DNA of 64,000 bases from NCBI RefSeq assembly GCF_007992455.1, contig NZ_BKAH01000003.1, positions 1 to 64,000 of the forward strand, in the 5' to 3' direction. Within the stretch, counting starts at the first letter, position 1, and every line of letters starts with the position of its first letter. Below the pieces are notes generated by a model, which saw only the letters and a list, made by a program, of their open reading frames with translations, was not told the origin of the DNA and did no database searches. Source of the stretch: Microbacterium saccharophilum (GTDB taxonomy: Bacteria; Actinomycetota; Actinomycetes; Actinomycetales; Microbacteriaceae). The position numbers were made by a program, and so were the translations under genes. Shown here in pieces: positions 44,901-53,785 of the stretch.

Positions 44901-45616
44901 AACACCGCGATCGTCAGATCGAGGTCGCGGTACTCCTCCATGTCGAGGTTGATGAAGGTGCCGTCGCCGGATGCCGTGACGTAGAGGGGCAGCAGCCGCT
45001 CGACGACCGCGTCGACGACCTCGTCGAACGCCCACATCGAGATGTGGCTCGCGATGGCGGAGACCTTGACGGAGACGTAGTCGACGTCGTCGCGACGGAT
45101 GAGATCGTGGATGCCGGCGAGCCGCCGCAGCGCCTCCCCCTCGCCGAGCACGGCCTCGCCGAGGAGGTTGAGGTTCAGGCGTGCGCCGGACTCGCGGATC
45201 TTCGCGATCGCCGGTCCGAGCTTCTCCGGCCGGGCGTCGACGACGAGGTGCCCGACCATCTCGCGCAGGACGCGCCGCGCGATCGGCACGGTGGGTGCCG
45301 GCAGCACGGGGGCCACGGCCCCGCCGGCGCGCACGGCGCCGCGCAGGAACCAGGGCAGGAAGTCCGGCACGAGCGGGGCGACCCGCTGCAGATTGGAGGC
45401 TGCGGCCGCGAGGCTCTCGGGACGCATGACGCCGTCGACGAACCCGATCGTGAACGGCAGCCCGTTCGGGTCCTTCAGGACGCCGGCGAGGCGTTCGGCG
45501 GAGGGGTCGACATCGGCGTCGGCGGATTCTGCGACCCAGCGCTGCGCGAGGTCGATCGCTCGCGCCGCCAGGTCCGCGTGGGGCGCTTGTGGCGCCGCGG
45601 AGGAGGTGTTCGGCAT
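41912..45616 (-). CDS. putA: Bifunctional proline dehydrogenase/glutamate-semialdehyde dehydrogenase
   Basis: A 1234-residue PutA. Residues about 120-480 form the FAD barrel, with LNLNLLGEAVLG, SVKVSAI, FINLDMEEYRDL and RLVKGANLAMER. Residues about 590-1090 are the aldehyde dehydrogenase, with Glu in LAETSGKNA near 788 and catalytic Cys near 819 in GHAGQKCSAAS. There is no N-terminal DNA-binding domain, so it is a pure enzyme. The two steps turn proline into glutamate by substrate channelling. TAGAGT lies seven bases before ATG 45616, implying a leaderless transcript. It also takes the semialdehyde made by RocD. Confidence 0.95.
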   Translation of the reverse strand: MPNTSSAAPQAPHADLAARAIDLAQRWVAESADADVDPSAERLAGVLKDPNGLPFTIGFVDGVMRPESLAAAASNLQRVAPLVPDFLPWFLRGAVRAGGAVAPVLPAPTVPIARRVLREMVGHLVVDARPEKLGPAIAKIRESGARLNLNLLGEAVLGEGEALRRLAGIHDLIRRDDVDYVSVKVSAIASHISMWAFDEVVDAVVERLLPLYVTASGDGTFINLDMEEYRDLDLTIAVFTRILEDPRLQGLEAGIVLQAYLPDALPALRRLTAWAQKRLAAGGARIKIRLVKGANLAMERVDAVMHGWPVATYGSKLDSDANYIRCLDEALRPESTAAVRIGVAGHNLFDIAYAWLLAGERGVRDDIEFEMLLGMAQGQVEAVAREVGHVLLYVPVVRPDEFDVAISYLVRRLEENASSDNFLSAAFDLVDDPAMFTREERRFLASLERAADPALTAGPHRTQDRAARSADRSADAPRLTRDAPEETGMTQAVLGIARSSATDADGTELGDTQPLEPAAHEMLFGGEAFVETAVFAARETRTAAGAPGFQNTPDSDPALPANRDWARDILGRVGSSTAGEATIRAARVEDEAALEDVVARARTAAETWGATPAADRAVILQAAARALEERRGELIEVAASETGKVFAEADVEISEAVDFANYYAATARELDRVSGAVFVPARLTVVTPPWNFPIAIPAGGVLAALAAGSAVVFKPAPQARRCAAVVAEALWAAGVPRDLLALVDIDEGGLGQQLLSHPDVDRVILTGSWETAALFRSWRPDLPLLAETSGKNAMIVMPSADLDLAASDLVKSAFGHAGQKCSAASLAILVGPVARSKRFRRQLVDAVRSLRVGPPSDPLSEVGPVIEPPQGKLEWALTTLEPGEEWLVAPERVDAPGLEGRLWRPGIRVGVRPGSRTHLEEFFGPVLGVMHATSLAHAIELQNAVAYGLTAGLYTQNPADLERWLDGVEAGNLYVNRGITGAIVQRQPFGGWKRSSVGPGTKAGGPNYLIGLGAWRPSAGGAPSSTLHLRGLDSRITTLIEAAQPSLDYEGFEWLRRGALSDALAWDREFGQVKDVSQLKVERNLFRYRPVDVAVRATGDALWHTVLRVIVAGLRAGSALTLSAPVGLPAAVRRTLGDLGIPVFVESDDQWLERMTATGEPHPPRTRLVGQPASVAQLHRALAEAVGGDPDLAVYDNEVTTAGRIELLPFLHEQSVTITAHRFGNPDRWSEDAI

Positions 45617-45659
45617 GGCGACAACTCTACGGAGGAACCCGCCGCCCTAGGCTGTGCGT

Positions 45660-46292
45660 GTGACGACGCCGGAGCCCCCCGCCAGAAGGCACGCGTCGCC
45701 GTTCTCGCGGCTGCGGGCCGCGGCCGACCGCGTGCCCACGAAGTGGTTCGCGGCGATCGGGACGGGACTCTTCCTGGCCGCGACCGCGGCGTTCGGCGGT
45801 CTCGCGACCGCCGCGGCGGAGCCGGTCCCCGAACTCGAGGTCGGAGAGACCCACATCGGGCCGCTGTACGCGCTGTCCGTGGACCGCGCGTTCCTCTTCG
45901 ATGAGCTCGCGGAGGCCGGCGCGTACCCGGCGGAGGGGCAGCGTGTCCTGGCGCTGCGGATCACGGTGGAGAACGTCTGGACCTCCCCGGAGGGCTTCAG
46001 CGGCATGCGCGAGACGCTGTCGGTCGCGGTGCCCGGCGCGGAGCTGACGTCGATGGCCCGGATCGACGACGCGACGACGAACCCGCGGCTGCAGCCCGGC
46101 GTCCCCGCCGAGCTCGCCGTCGCCTGGCTCGTCCCGGACGATGCCCTGGCCGGCGGCGACGAGGTGACGGTGACCGTCAGCGATCCCACCCTGCGGACAG
46201 GGCAGGCCGTCACGAGCGGGCAGTGGTGGGACGACCCGGTGCCGAGCGCGCGGGTGACGCTGCCGGTGGAGTACCGCCCGGGGGACGAATGA
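45660..46292 (+). CDS. Membrane-anchored protein of unknown function (1 of 3)
   Basis: A 210-residue protein with one N-terminal membrane helix (about residues 27-50, WFAAIGTGLFLAATAAFGG) and an exported domain with a DUF4352-like beta pattern (RVLALRITVENVW). A TAGGCT -10-like hexamer six bases before GTG 45660 implies a leaderless start; a GTG at 45,654 is the alternative. It begins a cassette of three overlapping genes of similar design, divergent from putA across 43 bp. Function unknown. Confidence 0.75.
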   Translation: MTTPEPPARRHASPFSRLRAAADRVPTKWFAAIGTGLFLAATAAFGGLATAAAEPVPELEVGETHIGPLYALSVDRAFLFDELAEAGAYPAEGQRVLALRITVENVWTSPEGFSGMRETLSVAVPGAELTSMARIDDATTNPRLQPGVPAELAVAWLVPDDALAGGDEVTVTVSDPTLRTGQAVTSGQWWDDPVPSARVTLPVEYRPGDE

Positions 46293-46831
46293 AGCGGTGG
46301 CTGTCGTGGACACTCGGCGTCGTCTTCGTCGTCGGGGCGTGGCTCGTGGCGCTCGCGACGCCGCCGGAGGATGCCCGCGAGGCCCCGTTCACCGTCACGG
46401 CATCCGTCGGCGAGGAAGCCACCGGCCGCGACATCGTCGCGACGGTCGAGGGGCTCCGCCGCGCCGACACCGTGACCGACGGGGCATGGTCGGCGGAGGG
46501 GAACTGGCTCGTCGTCGACCTGTCGATCTCGTCGCGCGTGAGCCCGCGCACCCTGGCGCACGCGACGCTCCAGATCGGCGATCGCACCTTCGCCGCGACC
46601 GAGCGGGCCGATGGTTCCCTCTACCAGCAGGGGCTCACGGCGGGGGTTCCGCGAAGCGGCAGCATCGCGTTCGAGCTGCCCGCCGACCTCGAGGCCGAGA
46701 CAGCCGTGCTGCGTCTCGCGACGCTGAGCGACGTCCGGCTGGATTCGGTCGTCGAGGTCGCGGTGCCGTTGTCGGAGATCGAGCGCTCCGGCGAGGCGGA
46801 GCTGCGGCCGCGGGAATGGGCTCGGCCGTGA
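46289..46831 (+). CDS. Membrane-anchored protein of unknown function (2 of 3)
   Basis: A 180-residue protein with an N-terminal membrane helix (residues 5-24, SWTLGVVFVVGAWLVALAT) and an exported beta-rich domain (NWLVVDLSISSRV, ATLQIGDRTF). ATG 46289 overlaps the previous stop by four bases and the gene ends in a four-base overlap with the next. The domain echoes that of its neighbours, so the three may be distant paralogues forming one complex. Function unknown. Confidence 0.72.
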   Translation: MKRWLSWTLGVVFVVGAWLVALATPPEDAREAPFTVTASVGEEATGRDIVATVEGLRRADTVTDGAWSAEGNWLVVDLSISSRVSPRTLAHATLQIGDRTFAATERADGSLYQQGLTAGVPRSGSIAFELPADLEAETAVLRLATLSDVRLDSVVEVAVPLSEIERSGEAELRPREWARP

Positions 46832-47343
46832 ACGCGTGGTGGCGGCGGAACGGCATCGCCCTCCTCGCGCTGGCGGTGCTCGTGCCGGTCGGCGGGATCG
46901 GCGTCGCCCAGCATGAACGTACGGCCCTCACCGGCTCCGGGAAAGACCCCGTCACGGCGGACGCCGCCGGCGCCGTGGAGCTCGCCGGCATCACGGTGGG
47001 TCCGGCCCGTGCGGAGTTCGAGAGCCCGGCCGGCGCCCCCGACGGCACCCGCGTCGTCACGGTCCACCTGCCTGTGGACACGCACGGCGACGACATGTCG
47101 TGCCTGCCGCCCGTGCTGCGCGAGGCCGACGGGCTGCAGCGCAGCTGGCGGGAGTCCGCCCTCGAGCTCGGTCTCGACTCGTTCGATGCGGAGCGGCCGA
47201 CATCGTGCCCCGCGGACGGTGGACGCTGGTTCACGCTCGTCACCAGCTACCTCGTGCCGGCGGATGCGACCGGCCCGTTCGACGTGGACCTCACGTGGGC
47301 CGACGCCCTGCCGGCCTTCGCCCGGCTGCGCGTGGCGCCCTGA
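46828..47343 (+). CDS. Membrane-anchored protein of unknown function (3 of 3)
   Basis: A 171-residue protein with a short N-terminal membrane helix (residues 8-27, GIALLALAVLVPVGGIGVA) and an exported domain containing two cysteines (SCLPP, TSCPA) that could form a disulfide. GTG 46828 overlaps the previous stop; an in-frame ATG at 46,816 is possible. It ends one base before the convergent membrane protein gene. Function unknown. Confidence 0.7.
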   Translation: MNAWWRRNGIALLALAVLVPVGGIGVAQHERTALTGSGKDPVTADAAGAVELAGITVGPARAEFESPAGAPDGTRVVTVHLPVDTHGDDMSCLPPVLREADGLQRSWRESALELGLDSFDAERPTSCPADGGRWFTLVTSYLVPADATGPFDVDLTWADALPAFARLRVAP

Positions 47344-47344
47344 G

Positions 47345-48571
47345 TCAGACCTCCGCGAGTGCGGGTGCGCTCAGCCGCCCCACGACCCGGTCATACGCCG
47401 CCGCCACGACCATCAGCCGCAGCGGCTCGATGAGCAGCGCCGGGATGGAGAACACGATCGTCGAGTACGGCAGCCAGAACTCCGCGAACGACTGGGGTCC
47501 GACGAGGCGGGTGAGAGCGATGCCGAGCAGCGCGTCGAGTGCGAGCACGAGCGTGAAGAGGAGCACGTAGCCGCCGATGAGCGCCGGCCCGGCGCGCCAC
47601 ATCAGCACGATCGCCTGGACGATGGGACGGAATCTTCCGACGACCTGACCCCACAGGTCGGCCGACCGTCGCCGCGTCCACGCCGGGAGGCGGCCGAAGC
47701 CGGAGCGCGCGCGGTCGACGAGCGCACCCTTCAGCCGAGCCGGCGGCGGCGCGACGGCCTGGCCGAAGATGACGCCGGCGACCGTGAGCCAGGCGAGCGG
47801 GAGCAGCAGGATGCCGCCGGCCTCCCCGAGGAGCCATTCCACGGCATCCCAGATCCATGCCACCGGAGCGACCTGCGCGGCCAGCCAGTTCCGCAGATCA
47901 GCAAGCCACACCATGGCCTGACGTGAGTCGACCCATGAGCCGACGGCGTCGAACGCCTGCGACAGGAGCAGCGCCGACCACACGACCCACAGCGCCTCGA
48001 GGTACACGGCGAGCACGACGACGCTCTTCGAGAGGCGCCCCTTGTACCGCCCGTACGCCCACCGCAGCACGAAGGCCGCGACGATGATGCCGACCGTCAG
48101 CGGCGAGAACGACAGTTCGCCGGCCGCTCCGTCCCCACCGGATTCGAGGCCGAGGATGCTCTCGTTCGCGATCAGGCCCGTGTTGATCTCCAGCACGCGA
48201 GAGTAGTACGCGTTGGCGTCGTCGCGGAGGTACCCCCACGCCGCGTAGAACGCGACGAACACGAGGATCGAGCCGAGCAGCGCGTCGGTGAAGGCGCGTC
48301 GGCGCGCCGCGGGCTCGTCCGGCAGCGGGGCGATGACGCCGAGCGTGCGCAGGCCGCTGCGGAGCACGAGCAGCATCGTCACGAGCGCGACGAGGCGCAC
48401 GACGATCACGAGCGGGAACAGCAGCGCGCCGACGACCGCCGAGTAGGCGCCGACGAAGCCGAACGCCTCGATCGCGACGTACTGGAGGAGAGACCCGGCG
48501 AGATAGATGGCGACCAGAAGGGGACCGTGACTGAGGACCAGTCGCCCCGCGGTCCGCAGCATCGTCAGCAC
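47345..48571 (-). CDS. Polytopic membrane protein of unknown function
   Basis: A 408-residue protein with about eight hydrophobic helices, for example LLVAIYLAGSLLQYVAIEAF, LLGSILVFVAFYAAWGY, LTVGIIVAAFVLRWAYG and GYVLLFTLVLALDALLG, and no motif I recognise. It converges on the three anchored-protein genes with a one-base gap. TAGCGT six bases before GTG 48571 implies a leaderless start. The adjacency suggests, without proving, a shared envelope role. Confidence 0.72.
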   Translation of the reverse strand: MLTMLRTAGRLVLSHGPLLVAIYLAGSLLQYVAIEAFGFVGAYSAVVGALLFPLVIVVRLVALVTMLLVLRSGLRTLGVIAPLPDEPAARRRAFTDALLGSILVFVAFYAAWGYLRDDANAYYSRVLEINTGLIANESILGLESGGDGAAGELSFSPLTVGIIVAAFVLRWAYGRYKGRLSKSVVVLAVYLEALWVVWSALLLSQAFDAVGSWVDSRQAMVWLADLRNWLAAQVAPVAWIWDAVEWLLGEAGGILLLPLAWLTVAGVIFGQAVAPPPARLKGALVDRARSGFGRLPAWTRRRSADLWGQVVGRFRPIVQAIVLMWRAGPALIGGYVLLFTLVLALDALLGIALTRLVGPQSFAEFWLPYSTIVFSIPALLIEPLRLMVVAAAYDRVVGRLSAPALAEV

Positions 48572-48612
48572 GGCCCTACGCTAGCGCCCTGGCCCGCGCG
48601 TGCCGCGCGGCG

Positions 48613-49173
48613 TCAGTCCCAGAGGCTCGGCGCGTCGGCCTTCGTCGACGGCAGTGCGGCCCCCTTCGCCCACGCCTCCACCCAGGACGGCAGCGGGGGG
48701 AGGTCGTCGGGGCGGTGCAGGGCGGAGAAGAGCTCCTCCATCGGCACGACACCGCCCCCGCGGCGGAGGAAGCGGGCCCGGACGATCATCTCGGCGTACA
48801 CCTCGCCGTCGACGACGGCGCGGTGGATCTGGTAGACCGCCTTGTCGTCGTGGCCGTACAGCCGCGACTCGACCGTGAACGGCTGCCACAGCTCGAGGGA
48901 CTTCCGGAAGGTGATCGTCTCGTTCGCGACGACGGCATACCAGCCGCGCGTGTTCATGGCATCCCAGATGCCGGTGCGGATGAGCAGGTCGAACCGCCCG
49001 AGGTCGAACAGCGAGGCGTAGCGCCCGTTGTTCATGTGCCGGAGCAGGTCGATGTCGGTGGGGAGCGTGCGCAGCCGCACGCGTCCGACGCTCGTCGGAG
49101 GGATGGGCCCGCGACGGCGCAGCAGCGTCTTCGCGCGCATGATCGTCAACAGGGTCCGCCACCATACATTCAC
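48613..49173 (-). CDS. Hot-dog fold acyl-CoA thioesterase
   Basis: A 186-residue protein of the 4HBT-like group related to Them6 proteins. Blocks are TLPTDIDLLRHMNNGRYASLFDLGRFDLL, the hot-dog helix with the conserved Asp/Asn, and RKSLELWQPFTVESRLYGHDDKAVY. It probably hydrolyses acyl-CoA or aryl-CoA thioesters. GTG 49173 is the first start of the open frame. It is divergent from the acetyltransferase gene across 154 bp with no gene. Confidence 0.82.
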   Translation of the reverse strand: MNVWWRTLLTIMRAKTLLRRRGPIPPTSVGRVRLRTLPTDIDLLRHMNNGRYASLFDLGRFDLLIRTGIWDAMNTRGWYAVVANETITFRKSLELWQPFTVESRLYGHDDKAVYQIHRAVVDGEVYAEMIVRARFLRRGGGVVPMEELFSALHRPDDLPPLPSWVEAWAKGAALPSTKADAPSLWD

Positions 49174-49327
49174 GAGGCGCGATGCTAGCGGTTCCCGGCA
49201 CGTGGGGGGCGAATCCGTTGTGGGATGACGACAGCCCGCGGCCGACGGCGGCGCCGGCTCCGAGGAGCGGGTTTGTCACGGCCGGCGCGGATTTCCCTAT
49301 TGCAGGGGCCGTGCGTAGAGTCGCCCC

Positions 49328-49834
49328 ATGGAAGCCGAACAGCAGACCGACATCGTCGTCCGTCCGGTTCGCGACGTGGATGCCGAGGCCCTGGGGCGCG
49401 TGCACGCGGCGTGCTGGCATGAGACGTACGACCACCTGATCAGCAAGGCCGCGCTCGAGAACGTCTCGCACAAGCGCCTGGCCGATCTCTGGACCCATTG
49501 GGCGGTCCAGGGACCCGAGTTCAAGATGCGCGCGGCACTCGTCGGCGGCGAGATCGTCGGCTTCGTCGGCTCCGGTCCGGCGCGCGACCGCGACGCTCCG
49601 CGCACGCGCGAGCTCTACTTCATCTACCTTCTCGACAAGTTCCACGGCACGGGCATCGGCCAGCGTCTCTTCGACGCCGCGGTCGAGCCCGGCGAGCCGC
49701 TGTACCTGTGGGTCGCCGACGACAACCCCCGCGCGCACCGGTTCTACACGCGCAACGGGTTCGCCCTCGACGGCGCCACGCACACCGAGCCGTTCCTGGG
49801 CGAGACGTTGACCGAGGTCCGCTTCGTCCGCTGA
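49328..49834 (+). CDS. GNAT family N-acetyltransferase
   Basis: A 168-residue acetyltransferase. The acetyl-CoA loop is in LDKFHGTGIGQRLFDAAV (near residue 105), followed by LYLWVADDNPRAHRFYTRNGF, the typical GNAT ending. Substrate unknown. TAGAGT six bases before ATG 49328 indicates a leaderless transcript. A strong terminator follows 15 bases after the stop. Confidence 0.87.
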   Translation: MEAEQQTDIVVRPVRDVDAEALGRVHAACWHETYDHLISKAALENVSHKRLADLWTHWAVQGPEFKMRAALVGGEIVGFVGSGPARDRDAPRTRELYFIYLLDKFHGTGIGQRLFDAAVEPGEPLYLWVADDNPRAHRFYTRNGFALDGATHTEPFLGETLTEVRFVR

Positions 49835-49849
49835 CCCGTGCAGGGTCCG

Positions 49850-49887
49850 AAGAGCGGGATGCCGTCCCTGACGGCATCCCGCTCTTT
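49850..49887. terminator. Strong bidirectional terminator
   Basis: AAGAGCGGGATGCCGTC (49,850-49,866) pairs perfectly over 17 bp with GACGGCATCCCGCTCTT (49,870-49,886) around a three-base loop, followed by T. On the other strand the stem is also preceded by pairs ending in AA. It sits between the convergent acetyltransferase and cytochrome b genes and touches the stop of the latter. Confidence 0.9.
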
Positions 49888-51896
49888 CAGCGCCCGCTGA
49901 CGGTGCCGAACAGGCGCGCGATCGGCGCGAGCACGAGCGGACGGGCGGCCACCCACGCACCGGCGATCACGACGAGCGAGGCGAAGAACATCCAGAACCC
50001 GGTCCAGTTGTCGGCGTAGGCGACCCCGTCGACGGAGCCCTGCGCGGCGTACATGTGGTTGAGGTTCCGCAGCGCCCCCGTCGCGAAGACGAGCGCGACG
50101 TGGACGAAGATGAACGCCACGAAGTACAGCATCGTCGGGAAGTGCACGGCGCGCGCCCACTCGATCGGATACGCCTTGTTGAGGCGGGCGTTGTCCTTGG
50201 GCCACAGTCCGCTCATCCGGTAGCCGGTGACCGCCGCCAGCGGCGCGGCGAGGAACACCGTCGCGAAGTACGCGAGCTGCTGGAGCGCGTTGTAGTTGAC
50301 CCAGCCGTTCTCGGTGGGCCAGTCCAGCGAGACGTACTGCAGGGCCGCCGAGAGCGCGTTCGGGAACACCTCCCAGCTCGTCGGGATGATCCGCATCCAC
50401 TGCCCGGAGACGAACAGCAGCACGACGAAGATCACGCCGTTGAGGAGCCAGAGGATGTCGAGCGACTGGTGGAACCAGATCGTCAGGCTCGTCTTGCCCT
50501 TCGGGTCGCCCCGGGGCGTCCAGAAGGCCGCGGGACGCTTCTCGGTGCGGATCTGCAGGCCCGTCCGGATGATGAGCACCATCAGGAACGCGTTGAAGAA
50601 GTGCTGCCAGCCGACCCAGGCCGGGAAGCCCACGGGCGCCCCCTCGGGCAGGTGGTACTCGCCGGGGTAGGTCGTGAGGAAGTCCTGCATCGCGCCGAGC
50701 GAGAGCACGAAGCGGACGGCCGCGACCGCCATGCCCGCGAGGATGAGCAGCACGGCCCCGCCGATGACGACGGCACCGGCCCATTGGGCCTTCGTGAACG
50801 GGCCGATGCGCTCCGGCTCGGTGGCGGTCGCGGTGTCGCGGCGGCTTGCGCCGCGTCCGGCCCACACGGTGCGGGGGACGGTCAGCGGTGGGCGCGGCCC
50901 GGACGGGGTCGCGCGTGCGGGGGTGGCGGGTACGGGGGCGGCGGTGGTCGGCGCGGGCGCGGCGGCGGCTGCGGGTGCGGGCGCGGTGGTGGGTGCGGGC
51001 GAGGCGGTGGGTGCGGGCGAGGCGGCGGCTGCGGGCGCGGCGGTGGTCGACGCGGGCGCGGCGGCGGCGGGTGTGGGTGCGGCGGTGGGAGAGGCGGTCC
51101 CGGCTGCGGCCGTCGTCGGCGCGGGGGCCGCGGAACCCACCGGAGAGGTCGCGGCCGTCGCGGCCGCCCCGGAGTCGAGGACCGTCGCGCCGACGGGATG
51201 CGTAGGCGCGGCGCTGGAAGCGACCCGCGCGGAAGCGATCGTGCCGGCAGGAGGCCAGGGCTCACCGCCCGGCGTACGCGGCAGTCCGCGCCGCAGCTCT
51301 GCGCCGCCGGCTGTGGCGGCGACAGCGGCCGCGGCCGTTGTCGACGGCGCCGCAGGGGCTGTCGGGGCCGCGTCAGCGGAGGCCGAGGTGACGGGAATGG
51401 GTGCGTCGCCGACGGTCGACGTGGCGGGCGCCGGTGCGTCGCCGCCGGCCGTCGTCGCCGATGCGGGGGCTGCCGCCGGAGCAGCGGTCGAAGGCGCCGT
51501 AGCCGCGGCGCTCTCCGCAGGCCGGGCGGATGCCGGGGGCCACGGCTCCCCGCCGGGCACACGCGGCAGGCCTCGACGCAGTGCGGGCGCCGCGGGCGCC
51601 GCAGGCGCCGCGGGCGCGGCATCCACCCCGGCATCCACTTCACACGCGCCGAGGTGCGAGTCCAGGCCCTCAGCACCCGCACTTTGACGCGACTCAGCGC
51701 CAGCCGTCGCCGCGGCATCCACTTCACCGGCGCCGATGTGCGGGTCGACCGCGCCGACACCCGCACTTTGACGCGAGTCGACCTCGGCCTCGACCTCGAC
51801 CTCATTCCCGACGGGCGCGTCACCGGCGGGCGGCCACGCGTCACCGCCGGGGCGGCGGGGCAGGCCGCGGCGCAGCGTCCGCGCGTACGTCGCCAT
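49887..51896 (-). CDS. Cytochrome b/b6-like membrane protein with long repeat-rich N-terminus
   Basis: A 669-residue protein. Residues about 375-669 form a four- to five-helix di-haem cytochrome b domain of the formate-dehydrogenase-gamma/b561 type, with candidate haem ligands in [26 protein letters not shown] and FVHVALVF. Residues 1-370 are a disordered Ala/Pro/Thr-rich region carrying three copies of LRRGLPR.PGG..WPPA (starting near residues 8, 107 and 202). Residues 40-61 and 68-89 are encoded by a DNA repeat also found between genes. The gene lies 2 bp after etfA, so it may be the quinone-linked acceptor for ETF. That role is inferred. Confidence 0.85.
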   Translation of the reverse strand: MATYARTLRRGLPRRPGGDAWPPAGDAPVGNEVEVEAEVDSRQSAGVGAVDPHIGAGEVDAAATAGAESRQSAGAEGLDSHLGACEVDAGVDAAPAAPAAPAAPALRRGLPRVPGGEPWPPASARPAESAAATAPSTAAPAAAPASATTAGGDAPAPATSTVGDAPIPVTSASADAAPTAPAAPSTTAAAAVAATAGGAELRRGLPRTPGGEPWPPAGTIASARVASSAAPTHPVGATVLDSGAAATAATSPVGSAAPAPTTAAAGTASPTAAPTPAAAAPASTTAAPAAAASPAPTASPAPTTAPAPAAAAAPAPTTAAPVPATPARATPSGPRPPLTVPRTVWAGRGASRRDTATATEPERIGPFTKAQWAGAVVIGGAVLLILAGMAVAAVRFVLSLGAMQDFLTTYPGEYHLPEGAPVGFPAWVGWQHFFNAFLMVLIIRTGLQIRTEKRPAAFWTPRGDPKGKTSLTIWFHQSLDILWLLNGVIFVVLLFVSGQWMRIIPTSWEVFPNALSAALQYVSLDWPTENGWVNYNALQQLAYFATVFLAAPLAAVTGYRMSGLWPKDNARLNKAYPIEWARAVHFPTMLYFVAFIFVHVALVFATGALRNLNHMYAAQGSVDGVAYADNWTGFWMFFASLVVIAGAWVAARPLVLAPIARLFGTVSGR
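51631..51779. repeat. Two in-frame 65-bp copies of the 4.7-kb repeat
   Basis: Copies at 51,631-51,695 and 51,715-51,779 are 84 bp (28 codons) apart. Read on the minus strand, they share TGCGGGTG, a 12-base spacer, ACCCGC, three bases and TCGGCGCCGGTGAA with the first unit at 4704-4755, with identical spacing. They encode the related peptides [20 protein letters not shown] and [20 protein letters not shown] within the cytochrome b protein. Confidence 0.85.
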
Positions 51897-51898
51897 GA

Positions 51899-52891
51899 CT
51901 ACTGGGCCTTCTTCGCCTCGAGCGCCGCGATCAGCTGCGGCACGACGGTGAACAGGTCGCCGACGACGCCGAAGTCGGCGACGTCGAAGATCGGGGCGTC
52001 GCCGTCCTTGTTGATCGCGACGATGGTCTTCGCCGTCTGCATGCCGGCCTTGTGCTGGATCGCCCCGGAGATGCCCAGCGCGATGTACAGCTGCGGCGAC
52101 ACGGAGACGCCCGTCTGTCCGACCTGGTACGAGTACGGGACGTAGCCCGCGTCGACGGCCGCGCGCGACGCGCCGACGGCGGCACCCAGAGCGTCGGCGA
52201 GCTGCTCGACGAGCGCGAACTTCTCCGCCGACCCGAGGCCGCGGCCGCCGGATACGACCTTGCCGGCGCCGCGCAGCTCGGGACGCGAGGATGCCGCGAC
52301 GGCCGCCTCGAACGACTCGATGACGGCAGCGGGGGCGTCGGATGCCTCGACCTGCAGGGGCGTGACGACCGGTGCGGCGACGGCTTCGGCGCGCGCTTCG
52401 ACGGCGCCCTGGCGGACCGTGATGACGGGGGCGCCGAAGGTCGGCGCGCTCGTGACGTTGTACGCGCCGCCGTAGACGGAGTGCTGCGCGAGCACGCCCT
52501 GCTCGTCGCGGGCGACGCCGACGGCGTCCACCGAGAGCGCCGAGGACGTGCGCGCCGCGAACCGTCCCGCGACATCGCGACCCTCGATCGAGTTCGAGAC
52601 GAGGACGGCATCCGGGCGGACGAGGGCGGCCGCGGCGGCGAGGGCGTCGACGACCGGGACGGTGAGCGCCGTGTCGGCGCCGCCGAGTCCCGCCGTGAGC
52701 ACGTGCGCGGCGCCGAGGGCGCCGGCCGCGGCGGCGAGGTCGGCGTGCCGCTCTTCTCCGGCGACGACGAGCGCGACGGGGGTGCCGACACCCGCGGCCG
52801 CGCCCAGCAGGCCGGCGGACGACTTGGCGAGCTCGCCCGCGGGGGTGATGTCCAGGAGGACGAGGATCGCGTCTGCAGCGAAGTCGGTCAT
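51899..52891 (-). CDS. etfA: Electron transfer flavoprotein alpha subunit
   Basis: A 330-residue ETF alpha subunit. The C-terminal FAD domain has [52 protein letters not shown] and [22 protein letters not shown], all standard FAD-binding motifs. It accepts electrons from acyl-CoA dehydrogenases such as those encoded at 55 and 59 kb. GGGAGAG precedes ATG 52891. It follows etfB by 11 bp and is followed by the cytochrome b gene after 2 bp. Confidence 0.95.
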   Translation of the reverse strand: MTDFAADAILVLLDITPAGELAKSSAGLLGAAAGVGTPVALVVAGEERHADLAAAAGALGAAHVLTAGLGGADTALTVPVVDALAAAAALVRPDAVLVSNSIEGRDVAGRFAARTSSALSVDAVGVARDEQGVLAQHSVYGGAYNVTSAPTFGAPVITVRQGAVEARAEAVAAPVVTPLQVEASDAPAAVIESFEAAVAASSRPELRGAGKVVSGGRGLGSAEKFALVEQLADALGAAVGASRAAVDAGYVPYSYQVGQTGVSVSPQLYIALGISGAIQHKAGMQTAKTIVAINKDGDAPIFDVADFGVVGDLFTVVPQLIAALEAKKAQ

Positions 52892-52902
52892 GATGCTCTC
52901 CC

Positions 52903-53679
52903 TCACGCCAGGCGGTTCTCGATGAGGAACGCGGCGACCTTCTCGCCCGCGTCGCCCTCGTCGACGATCTTGACGCCCGCGCCGCGCGGGGGCTTCTCCG
53001 TGACGACCGTCACGATGGTCTGCGGGGTCGATGCCGGGTCGATGTCGACGCCGAGGTCGGCGAGTGACACGGTCTCCAGCGGCTTCTTCTTGGCCGCCAT
53101 GATCCCCTTGAAGTTCGGGAACCGGGCGTCCGGCAGGGCCTCCGTGATCGAGATCACGGCCGGCAGGGGCGTCGTCACCTGCGCCGCGCCGGCGTCGGAG
53201 GCGCGCGTACCGGACACCGCGGTCTCGGAGATCTCCACGGCGGAGAGCGCGGTGGCGTGCGGCACCCGGAGGTGCTCGGCGATCATCGCGGGGATGACGC
53301 CGCCGGAGCCGTCGGTCGAGAGGTTGCCGGTGATGACGAGGTCGAAACCGGTGCGCTGCAGGGCGGCGGCGAGCACGCGGGCGGTGATGCCCAGGTCGGC
53401 CCCGGCGAGCGCCTCGTCGACGACGTGGACGGCGGAGGCTGCGCCCATCGCCAGGCCCTTCCGGATCGTCGCGGTCGAGGCCTCCGGGGCCATCGACAGG
53501 ACGACGACCTCGGTCCCCGCATTCTTGTCCGCGTAGGACAGCGCGACCTCGAGCGACCGCTCGCCGATCTCGTCGAGCACGCGGTCCGACGCCTCGCGAT
53601 CCGCGAGCCCGGTCTCCAGGTTGAGCTTGCGGTCCCCGTAGGTGTCGGGGACCTCTTTCACCAGCACGACGATCTTCAT
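52903..53679 (-). CDS. etfB: Electron transfer flavoprotein beta subunit
   Basis: A 258-residue ETF beta subunit binding AMP. Marks include [54 protein letters not shown] and the recognition-loop region [17 protein letters not shown], which docks onto dehydrogenases. GAGGAG precedes ATG 53679. It forms an operon with etfA and the cytochrome b gene and is divergent from a MarR regulator across 106 bp. Confidence 0.95.
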   Translation of the reverse strand: MKIVVLVKEVPDTYGDRKLNLETGLADREASDRVLDEIGERSLEVALSYADKNAGTEVVVLSMAPEASTATIRKGLAMGAASAVHVVDEALAGADLGITARVLAAALQRTGFDLVITGNLSTDGSGGVIPAMIAEHLRVPHATALSAVEISETAVSGTRASDAGAAQVTTPLPAVISITEALPDARFPNFKGIMAAKKKPLETVSLADLGVDIDPASTPQTIVTVVTEKPPRGAGVKIVDEGDAGEKVAAFLIENRLA

Positions 53680-53785
53680 CGATAACTCCTCACGCCTGCG
53701 CCGAGTCTATTCAGCGCGGACCCCGTCAGCCGAATCGAGCGACGCGGAACCGGCTACCGTTGTCACCGATCGCAGGAGGTGATCC

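Noticed and set aside
41678..45904. Very long open frame on the plus strand opposite putA
   Set aside because: High-GC shadow of putA; the translation is Arg/Asp/Glu/Val-rich without any domain, whereas the minus strand encodes a full PutA.
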